In this document: positions 1 through 5,772 of the stretch, in pieces | Position numbering within the stretch: position 1 is the stretch's first letter | Layout of the letters: each line of letters opens with the position of its first letter | DNA from: Phycisphaerales bacterium UBA2396 | Lineage (GTDB): Bacteria; Planctomycetota; Phycisphaerae; Phycisphaerales; UBA1924 | Reading direction: 5' to 3' | DNA: 20,865 bases | Assembly: GCA_002343325.1 (NCBI GenBank) | Contig: DDSG01000097.1 | Span: forward strand, 1-20,865 | Program-made: the position numbers and the translations under genes | Notes under the pieces: generated by a model | Told to the model about the DNA's origin: nothing | The model's database searches: none | Seen by the model: only the letters and a program-made list of their open reading frames with translations

Positions 1-24
1 TGGGGGGGGTGGGGGGGGTGGGGT
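1..24. repeat. G-tract low-complexity spacer after the permease gene
   Basis: Two runs of eight G and one run of four G are separated by single T residues on the plus strand. They lie immediately beyond the stop codon of the minus-strand permease gene. The plus strand could form a G-quadruplex, and the transcript of the minus-strand operon would carry the matching C-rich sequence. It could also be a simple slippage-prone repeat or a sequencing-sensitive edge, since it coincides with the start of the window. Confidence 0.6.
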
Positions 25-774
25 TCATCGCCACCTCCGGCTTTCAAGGGCGACGCCCGCGAGCAGCACGAGCACAAGACTGGTCGTCACGAAAAACACG
101 ACATGGGAAAGATCGATCACGCCCCGGGCAAAGTCGACGATGCGTGCGTTGACGTTTAGGGCGGCGAGCGTCGTGCGGGCCCAATCCCACGAGGGCTGCG
201 GCGGCACGGCGGAAAGCGCGATCTGCGGGAGCGTGAGCACGCCCAGAATCCCGAAGAACGCCAGCAGATACGCCAGTGTCTGGTTGTTGGTCATCGAAGA
301 GGCCAGCAGCCCGAGCGAGAGATAGAGCGATCCCGTCAGGAGGATTGCCAAGTAGCCCGCGAGGATCGGGCCGGCGTCCGGGGCCGGCGAGCTGAACGTC
401 GCGAGCACCCCGACCAGCACCAGCGTCGGGGCGATCAGGCAGGCGACGAACGCCATCGCGCCGGCGAACTTGCCGACGACCACGGCGTAGTCGCCCGCCG
501 GGCTCGTCATGAGCGGCTCGATCGTGCCCGTGCGGTATTCCTCGGCCAAGAGACGCATCGACACCGCGGGCACCAGAGGCCACAGCAGCCAGCCCGCCCA
601 CGCGAAGACCGCACGCATCGTGGCGACCTGCCCGGTGCGGAGGGTCATGGAGCAGAAGATGGCGGCCGCGAAGAGCGCGAAGACCGCGATGATGATCCAT
701 CCGAGGGGGATGCGGAAGAACGAGGAGAACTCACGCCGGGCGACCGCCCAGGCGACGCACGCCGGGCCGATCAT
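25..774 (-). CDS. ABC-2 type transporter permease (GldF-like)
   Basis: This is the membrane subunit of an ABC-2 exporter, 249 residues, with about six hydrophobic segments (roughly residues 24-42, 53-70, 88-112, 122-145, 154-175 and 220-242). After the second segment it carries LLAEEYRTGTIEPLMTSP and then VGKFAGAM, the pattern typical of ABC-2 permeases related to GldF and NosY. The reading frame extends 57 codons further upstream, but that part is arginine-rich shadow sequence inside the ATPase gene. The ATG at 774 is chosen because it overlaps the ATPase stop codon in an ATGA junction and has GGGAGG about 7 nt before it. The overlap implies translational coupling with the ATPase. The substrate cannot be told from the sequence. 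Resemblance to GldF does not prove gliding motility; in such operons a GldG-like auxiliary gene often follows, and that position lies outside this window. Confidence 0.88.
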   Translation of the reverse strand: MIGPACVAWAVARREFSSFFRIPLGWIIIAVFALFAAAIFCSMTLRTGQVATMRAVFAWAGWLLWPLVPAVSMRLLAEEYRTGTIEPLMTSPAGDYAVVVGKFAGAMAFVACLIAPTLVLVGVLATFSSPAPDAGPILAGYLAILLTGSLYLSLGLLASSMTNNQTLAYLLAFFGILGVLTLPQIALSAVPPQPSWDWARTTLAALNVNARIVDFARGVIDLSHVVFFVTTSLVLVLLAGVALESRRWR

Positions 775-1727
775 GCCGAGGCCTCCCGGGCCTCGCCCGA
801 TTCCAGCAGCGACAGAAAGACCCCTTCGAGCGTGGACCGCTCGCGGGCGAGCGCACGCAGCGGGAGACCCCGCGCGGCGCAGGCGGCTGCGATCGCCTCG
901 CGCATGTCGGTGCCCGACTGCTGGAGCAGAGTCACGGCGGACCAACCGTCGCCCGCGGGCGCGGCCGAGCCGAACGACACGCCCGGCAGCGATGCGAAGA
1001 CGCCACGGAGAAGAGTGTCGTCGGTCGTGCGCACTTCGAGGGTGATCCGTGCCGGACCCGTGTTGCGGGAGATCAGGTCGGCGGGCGTGCCGTCGGCGCG
1101 GACAAGGCCCCGGATGATGATGACCACACGCGTGCAGGTGCGCTCGACCTCGGGCAGGATGTGCGAGGAAATGAGCAGGGTGTGCGTCTGACCAAGCTCG
1201 GCGATCAGTCGGCGGGTTTCGCTGATCTGCGTCGGATCCAGCCCGTTGCTCGGTTCGTCAAGGATCACCACCGGCGGGTCGTGGAGCAGGGCGGCGGCGA
1301 GCCCGACTCGCTGCTTGTACCCCTTGGAGAGGTGGCCGATCCGGCGATCGGCGACATCGGCGAGCCAACAGCGCGTCAGGACGCGGTCCACCGCGATTCT
1401 GCGCTCGCGGCGAGGCATTGCGAACAAACGGCCGCGGTACTCCAAATAGCCGCGAACGGACATTTCCGGGTAGAGGGGTGCGGATTCGGGGAGGTAGCCG
1501 ATGGAGCGACGGGCGGCGGCGGAGTCGTCGAGTGTGTCGTGGCCGTTGACGAGGACCCGCCCTTGATCAGGAGGCAGGAAGCCGGTGATCATGCGGATGG
1601 TGGTCGTCTTCCCGGCGCCGTTGGGGCCGAGCAGCCCGACGACCTGCCCGCGTGGGAGCTCGAAGGAGACGCCGCGCACGGCGGCATGCTTTCCGAAGGA
1701 CTTGTGGACGCGGTCAACGACGAGCAT
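771..1727 (-). CDS. ABC transporter ATP-binding protein (GldA-like)
   Basis: This 318-residue nucleotide-binding subunit powers the ABC-2 permease encoded directly after it. All ATPase motifs are present: Walker A GPNGAGKT at 34-41, a Q-loop-like region near 77-88, signature LSKGY at 133-137, Walker B VVILDEP at 153-159, and the switch histidine H189 in SSHILPEVE. Residues from about 220 to 318 form the extra C-terminal domain found in many ABC-2 ATPases, including the closing motif LEGVFLSLLE. The ATG at 1727 has no Shine-Dalgarno sequence; the upstream DNA is C-rich on the coding strand, with a TACCCT box 7 nt before the start. The stop codon overlaps the permease start by 4 nt. The gene is divergent from the PAS-GAF-receiver regulator across 155 nt. 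The exporter assignment is secure; the substrate is unknown. Confidence 0.93.
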   Translation of the reverse strand: MLVVDRVHKSFGKHAAVRGVSFELPRGQVVGLLGPNGAGKTTTIRMITGFLPPDQGRVLVNGHDTLDDSAAARRSIGYLPESAPLYPEMSVRGYLEYRGRLFAMPRRERRIAVDRVLTRCWLADVADRRIGHLSKGYKQRVGLAAALLHDPPVVILDEPSNGLDPTQISETRRLIAELGQTHTLLISSHILPEVERTCTRVVIIIRGLVRADGTPADLISRNTGPARITLEVRTTDDTLLRGVFASLPGVSFGSAAPAGDGWSAVTLLQQSGTDMREAIAAACAARGLPLRALARERSTLEGVFLSLLESGEAREASA

Positions 1728-1734
1728 TCGGGGT

Positions 1735-1740
1735 AGGGTA
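1735..1740 (-). promoter_or_regulatory. Possible -10 box (TACCCT) for the ABC operon
   Basis: Read on the minus strand, TACCCT ends 7 nt before the ATG of the ATPase gene. If it works as a -10 element, the transcript would start at or next to the start codon, which would fit the missing Shine-Dalgarno sequence. No convincing -35 box is visible in this C-rich region, so this is a weak prediction. Confidence 0.25.
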
Positions 1741-1842
1741 GGGGACGGTCCGGGAACCCGGGTGGGTGTTCCCCGGGGCGGGGGAGAGTATCGGGTGCGG
1801 GGGTCGATGGTCTTGGATAAACCACGGTTGCGAGAGGGTCGC

Positions 1843-1848
1843 TACACT
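1843..1848 (+). promoter_or_regulatory. Possible -10 box (TACACT) of the regulator gene
   Basis: TACACT lies 34 nt before the chosen ATG at 1883, which would leave a short leader. The hexamer at the -35 position (about 1820-1825) is AACCAC, a poor match to the housekeeping consensus. The box belongs to the same TAYNCT group seen before several genes in this window. Prediction only. Confidence 0.3.
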
Positions 1849-1882
1849 GCGAGCGTTGTTGCCGGGTTCGGTTCGGGGATGC

Positions 1883-3607
1883 ATGTCAGACGCGCGGCCC
1901 AAACTACTGATTGTCGGCGGAGATCAGGTGCCCACGGAGATTCTCCGCGGGCGGTTGGCTGACCTTTATGAGGTGGTGATCGGGGCGAGCACGGGGGATG
2001 CCGACGGAGCGGCGGTGGTGCTGGCGGCCCGTGAGGCGCACGAATCGGCGGCGGTTCGGTCTGCGCCGCTGGAGTCTTTGGCGGCGCTGCTGAACGCGAC
2101 GGGCGAGAGCGTGGCGCTGGCGGAGCCTACCGGGGCGGTGGTCTGGTGCAACGACCTGTACTCGCTGCTGGCGTCGTCTGTGCGAGAGCGGCTTGGGGTG
2201 TTGGCGTCGGAGGCGACGCGGAGTCTGATCGCGTTGCGGAAGATGTATCGCCCGCAGGACGGGGCGGGCGTGCGGACGTGGCGTGGAGAGCTGTCGGAGA
2301 CCGATGTTGGGCCGCACTATGACGTGATGGTGAGCCCGGTGGACCCGAGGCCTTACGGGAAGCCAGTCGCGGGCGAGGAGCCCTGGCCCCGCGGGCTGGC
2401 GGTAGTGGTACGGGACGTGACAGAGAGTCGGCGTCTGCGTCAGCGGATGGACGCGATCGACCAGGCGGGCAGCGATCTGGTGCAGATCGAGACGCAGGCG
2501 GTCCGCGAGAAGAACATGATCGAGCGGCTCGCGCTGCTCGAAAGCCGGATCGTGAAAGCGGCGCACGATCTGCTGCACTTTGACCACTTCGCGGTTCGGA
2601 TCCTGGACGAGCGGACGGGCAAGCTCGAGCTGGTGATCAAGCACAACCTGCCGCCGGAGTACGACGCCTTCGATCTGTACCCCAGGGCGGAGGGCAACGG
2701 CATCAGCGGGTGGGTGGCGGCGACGGGGCGGAGCTACATCTGCAAGGACGCGCTGTCGGACGAGCTGTTCCTGCCCGGGCTGCACGGGGCGAGGAGCTCG
2801 CTGACGGTGCCGCTGAAGTTCCATGATCGCGTGATCGGGATCATGAACGTGGAGAGCCAGCAGGCGTCGGCGTTCAACGAGGATGATCGGCGTCTGGCGG
2901 AGATCTTCGCGCGGTACATCGCGATGGCGGTGCACACGTTGGATCTGCTGGTGGTCGAGCGGACGATGACGAACCGTGCGATCGCGGGGCGGTTCGAGCA
3001 GGAGCTGGACGAGCCGCTCAAGGACATCATGAACGAGGTGGACGTTCTGCGGGCTGTGGCGCGGGGCGACGGGGAGTTGCTGATCCACATCGACAAGATC
3101 CGCGGGGACGTAGAGGCGATCCGTCGGCGGATGCGGGACGCGGCGGAGGGGCCCACGACGCTGCTGGGGGTCGAGCGGGCGCTCGAGCAGCGCGAGGTGG
3201 ACCCGGCTCTGGCCGGCCGCCGCGTGCTCGTGGCGGACGACCAGAGCAAGATTCGGCGGATCATCGGGGACGTGCTTCGCAACCGCGGGTGCGACGTGAC
3301 GGTGTGCGAGAACGGCGGGGATGCGATCCGCGAGATCGAGCGCGTGACGCGTGGCGAGATCGCGCCGTTCCACCTGGTGGTGTCGGACATCATGATGCCC
3401 GAGGCGAACGGGTACGAGGTGTTCAGCGCGGTGAAGGCGGCGATGCAGGGGACGCCGGTGATTCTCATGACGGGCTTTGGGTACGACCCGAACCACTCGA
3501 TCGTGCGTGCGAGCCAGGAGGGTCTGCAGAGCGTGCTGTTCAAGCCCTTCCAGGTGGAGCAGTTGGTCGACCTGGTGAAGAAAGCGATGCCCGGCGTCGC
3601 CGGCTGA
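1883..3607 (+). CDS. PAS-GAF-receiver regulator with a degenerate DHp-like segment and no kinase domain
   Basis: The 574-residue protein is predicted to be cytoplasmic and sensory. Residues 7-50 look like the first half of a receiver domain (LLIVGGD, then a helix and YEVVIGAS) but lack the acidic pair and the phospho-aspartate. A PAS-like segment follows at about 65-180, with VVVRDVTESRRL at its end. A GAF domain spans about 210-355, with GISGWVAATG and SLTVPLKFHDRVIGIMNVES. Residues 368-420 resemble a histidine-kinase dimerisation helix pair: QELDEPLKDI aligns with the usual HELRTPLNAI, but Q373 takes the place of the phospho-accepting histidine, and no ATPase domain follows. The C-terminal receiver (about 446-570) is complete: D452/D453, phospho-acceptor D502 in VVSDIMMPEANG, T530 and K554. 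It must therefore be phosphorylated by another kinase or act as a sensor adaptor. The GTG at 1766 in the same frame was rejected; ATG 1883 has a weak G-rich element upstream and starts the receiver-like fold. Confidence 0.85.
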   Translation: MSDARPKLLIVGGDQVPTEILRGRLADLYEVVIGASTGDADGAAVVLAAREAHESAAVRSAPLESLAALLNATGESVALAEPTGAVVWCNDLYSLLASSVRERLGVLASEATRSLIALRKMYRPQDGAGVRTWRGELSETDVGPHYDVMVSPVDPRPYGKPVAGEEPWPRGLAVVVRDVTESRRLRQRMDAIDQAGSDLVQIETQAVREKNMIERLALLESRIVKAAHDLLHFDHFAVRILDERTGKLELVIKHNLPPEYDAFDLYPRAEGNGISGWVAATGRSYICKDALSDELFLPGLHGARSSLTVPLKFHDRVIGIMNVESQQASAFNEDDRRLAEIFARYIAMAVHTLDLLVVERTMTNRAIAGRFEQELDEPLKDIMNEVDVLRAVARGDGELLIHIDKIRGDVEAIRRRMRDAAEGPTTLLGVERALEQREVDPALAGRRVLVADDQSKIRRIIGDVLRNRGCDVTVCENGGDAIREIERVTRGEIAPFHLVVSDIMMPEANGYEVFSAVKAAMQGTPVILMTGFGYDPNHSIVRASQEGLQSVLFKPFQVEQLVDLVKKAMPGVAG

Positions 3608-3609
3608 GC

Positions 3610-3664
3610 CCGAGAACCTCTCGCGACCCTCAACTCCGGGATCAAACAGGCCGATGGTTCTCGG
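3610..3664. repeat. 9-bp inverted repeat between regulator and PA14 gene
   Basis: CCGAGAACC at 3610-3618 is matched perfectly by GGTTCTCGG at 3656-3664, with 37 nt between the arms. The repeat starts 2 nt after the regulator stop codon and ends 31 nt before the PA14 gene start. There is no T-run after the second arm, so a simple intrinsic terminator is unlikely. It could be an operator or an RNA stem, or chance. Confidence 0.4.
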
Positions 3665-3684
3665 CCGGTGCGATCGGCATCGGC

Positions 3685-3689
3685 GGAGG
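3685..3689 (+). promoter_or_regulatory. Shine-Dalgarno sequence of the PA14 gene
   Basis: GGAGG lies 5 nt before the ATG at 3695. It decides this start over the in-frame GTG at 3668, and the protein then begins directly with a signal peptide. Confidence 0.75.
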
Positions 3690-3694
3690 CTGTC

Positions 3695-4792
3695 ATGAGG
3701 CACAGGATCATCATGCTGGGGTTCTGGTTCGCGTTGATGGTCGTTGTGGCGCCCGGGGCGCGGGGCAACTTCTTCAAGCCCGGGTTCATGGTGACGCCTC
3801 AGACCTCCACGACGTGGACGGCGAGCGCGTTAACCACGGGAAAGTGGTACACCTCGGGCTTCAGCACGACGAGCGAGGCGGCTGTGCTCTCGCACGCGGC
3901 GGATTCGCGGGCGGAGGATCGGGTACTGCTCCAGGCGATCCCGATCCCCGCGGCGACGACGTACGTGGTGCAGGTCCGCGCGCGATTCACAAGCGCCCAG
4001 CAGCGGTTCTATTGGCACGTGCTTCTGGTCACGGAGGGGACCACCATCAGCCTGCTGCAGGGTGGCGTCCCGACGACCATCACGCAGCCAGGGGTCAAGA
4101 GCTTGGTTCGCGTTCAGCCCGGAAGCGGCAACGCCAACGGGAACTGGGTGACCTACAGCAACTCATTCACGATCAGCGCGGCGGACGCGGCGGCGTACAA
4201 GTACGCGGTGATCGCGTTGGTGGCGTCGCGGTCAAGTTCGGACGTGGCTCAGTTTGATGATGTTCACACGGACATGCCCGCGACGACGACGGATCCCGAC
4301 GCCGGGCTGAGCGCCGAGTGGTATCACATCGTCGGCTCAACGTCGCGCGTCTCGACCATGCCCTGGGGTACGCCCGTCAAGACGACCAAGGAGGAGCAGG
4401 TCAACTTCATCAACACGACCAACGCGGCGTTTACGTCCGGGGTGAATCGCGAGAACTTCGGCGTCAAGCTCACGGGGACGATCACGATCCCGACGACCGG
4501 GCTCTGGACCTTTACGCTGGGTAGTGACGACGGGGCGTGGCTTCGGATCAACAATCAGACGGTCGCGATCTTCGAGACGCCGAGATCGTTCGGGACGACG
4601 GCGGGCTCGGTGCAGCTCGCGGCCGGGCGGTACCCTTTCGAAGTCCGGTTCTATGAGAACGGGGGTCAGCAGGGCTTGCAACTGTGGTGGCGGGGGCCCG
4701 GTGTGCCGGTCAACGACATTGTGCCGGCGTCGGCGTTCGCCTCGGCGCCGCGGGTCCGCGTGGTCAAGTGGGTGCAGGAGGCGGAGGACTGA
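3695..4792 (+). CDS. Secreted PA14-domain protein
   Basis: This 365-residue protein begins with a signal peptide: a positive start MRHR, a hydrophobic core at about 5-20, and a likely cleavage site after APGARG. Residues about 28-192 look like a beta-rich jelly-roll module ending in VAQFDDVHTD, a form often seen in carbohydrate-binding modules; this is inference from pattern only. Residues about 204-350 form a PA14 domain: AGLSAEWY at its start, then GTITIPTTGLWTFTLGSDDG (261-280), a LRINNQ strand, and a FEVRFYENGG-LQLWWRGP end. PA14 domains usually bind glycans or serve as adhesion modules and occur in many exported planctomycetal proteins. No catalytic domain, lipobox or C-terminal anchor is visible. 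It lies 87 nt downstream of the regulator on the same strand, so co-transcription is possible. The role is unknown beyond export and probable ligand binding. Confidence 0.82.
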   Translation: MRHRIIMLGFWFALMVVVAPGARGNFFKPGFMVTPQTSTTWTASALTTGKWYTSGFSTTSEAAVLSHAADSRAEDRVLLQAIPIPAATTYVVQVRARFTSAQQRFYWHVLLVTEGTTISLLQGGVPTTITQPGVKSLVRVQPGSGNANGNWVTYSNSFTISAADAAAYKYAVIALVASRSSSDVAQFDDVHTDMPATTTDPDAGLSAEWYHIVGSTSRVSTMPWGTPVKTTKEEQVNFINTTNAAFTSGVNRENFGVKLTGTITIPTTGLWTFTLGSDDGAWLRINNQTVAIFETPRSFGTTAGSVQLAAGRYPFEVRFYENGGQQGLQLWWRGPGVPVNDIVPASAFASAPRVRVVKWVQEAED

Positions 4793-4817
4793 GCCGCGGG
4801 ATCGTGGGTCAGTGCGG

Positions 4818-5753
4818 TTATGACTCGCGACGTGATGCGACCAGCACACGGTCGAGCCCATCGATATCGCGAACGATGCGCACATCGGCGAGCTCGGGGT
4901 GGGATCGGGCGAGCGACGAGGCGGCCTCGGCCGTGCAGGCGGCGATCTCGATGAGCAGCAGGCCGCGCGGGCGGAGGAAGCGAGGCGCCTGTTCGATGAG
5001 CGGGCGGACAAGCCGCAGGCCGTCGGGCCCGCCGCGGAGCGCGAGGTGCGGCTCGTGGTCCTTGACGTTGGGTTCGACGGCGTCCCACTCGTGGTCGGGG
5101 ATGTAGGGTGGGTTGCTGACAAGATAGTGGAGCGAACCCTTGGCGCCGGCGACGGGGTGCTGCGCGAAGGGGGAGAGCAGATCGCCCGCGAGGAACTCGA
5201 TGCGGTCCGAGACCTTGTGACGCTCGGCGTTCTCTCGGGCGAGGGCGAGTGCGTCGGGCGAGAGATCGGTGGCGATGGCGCGGGCCTGCGGCAGGTGCTT
5301 GAGCAGGGCGACTGCGATGCAGCCCGAGCCCGTGCAGACGTCCGCGAGAAGCACGCCTTCACCGGCGTTGGGGCCGGCGGGGCCGCCGAACCCGGGCGTG
5401 GCGCGGGCGTGCTGGAGCACCTGATCGATGATGGTGGAGGTGCTGGGGCGCGGGATGAGGGCGCGGCGGTCAGCCTTGAAGGGCATGCCGTAGAACCACG
5501 CTTCGCCTGTCAGATACTGGACGGGCTCGTGGTTGAGAGCTCGCTGGACGAGGTCGCGGAGGCGGGAGCGTTCGTCGGAAGAGGCGGGGCGGTCGGCCTC
5601 CATGTGGAGGCGGAGGCGATCGCAGGAGAGCACGTGGGCGAGGAGGATCTCGCTCATGAGCCCCGGGGAGTCGAGGCCCTTCTTGGTAAAGGCCTGCCGC
5701 ATCCAGGAGAGGAGCTTGCGGGTGGTCCAGAGTTCGGGGGCGGCCTCGTTCAC
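4818..5753 (-). CDS. prmC: Peptide chain release factor N5-glutamine methyltransferase (HemK family)
   Basis: The enzyme transfers a methyl group from S-adenosylmethionine to the glutamine of the GGQ motif in class I release factors. The 311-residue protein has the N-terminal helical release-factor-binding domain (about 10-75), the family motif EPVQYLTGEAWFYG (76-89), the ALIPRP turn (98-103), the AdoMet site DVCTGSGC (138-145), and the catalytic NPPY at 214-217. This order is that of PrmC; the N-terminal domain separates it from other N5-glutamine methyltransferases such as PrmB only in part, so PrmB remains a less likely alternative. The start is GTG at 5753, with no Shine-Dalgarno sequence but a TACGCT box 6 nt upstream. 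It is the last gene of the mreB-to-prmC run, 19 nt after polA. Its stop is only 25 nt from the convergent PA14 gene. Confidence 0.92.
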   Translation of the reverse strand: MNEAAPELWTTRKLLSWMRQAFTKKGLDSPGLMSEILLAHVLSCDRLRLHMEADRPASSDERSRLRDLVQRALNHEPVQYLTGEAWFYGMPFKADRRALIPRPSTSTIIDQVLQHARATPGFGGPAGPNAGEGVLLADVCTGSGCIAVALLKHLPQARAIATDLSPDALALARENAERHKVSDRIEFLAGDLLSPFAQHPVAGAKGSLHYLVSNPPYIPDHEWDAVEPNVKDHEPHLALRGGPDGLRLVRPLIEQAPRFLRPRGLLLIEIAACTAEAASSLARSHPELADVRIVRDIDGLDRVLVASRRES

Positions 5754-5758
5754 GCTGG

Positions 5759-5771
5759 GAGCGTAGGGGGG
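5759..5771 (-). repeat. 13-bp motif shared with the region upstream of the efflux adaptor gene (copy 1)
   Basis: GAGCGTAGGGGGG (plus strand) lies in the 19-nt gap between polA and prmC. It is repeated exactly at 18530-18542, upstream of another minus-strand gene. Read on the coding strand it is a C-run followed by TACGCTC. In GC-rich DNA a chance match is possible. Confidence 0.5.
5760..5765 (-). promoter_or_regulatory. Possible -10 box (TACGCT) for a leaderless prmC transcript
   Basis: On the minus strand TACGCT ends 6 nt before the GTG start of prmC, which has no Shine-Dalgarno sequence. A TANNNT box at this distance would place transcription start at the start codon, as in leaderless genes of Deinococcus and mycobacteria. 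Prediction only, with no -35 match. Confidence 0.3.
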
Positions 5772-5772
5772 G

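Larger units (their letters stand above)
1728..1882. other. Divergent control region between the ABC exporter and the PAS-GAF-receiver gene
   Basis: The 155 nt are G-rich on the plus strand and hold the two candidate -10 boxes described separately. A short palindrome-like stretch (CGGGAACCCG near 1751-1760) lies inside. No coding sequence is convincing here. Confidence 0.4.

Noticed and set aside
775..945. 57-codon N-terminal extension of the ABC permease
   Set aside because: It overlaps the ATPase gene, is Arg/Ala/Gly-rich, and the ATGA junction with a GGGAGG site gives a much better start.
1904..3703. Minus-strand open frame of 599 codons antisense to the PAS-GAF-receiver gene
   Set aside because: His/Arg/Pro-rich shadow; the plus-strand protein has clear GAF and receiver motifs.
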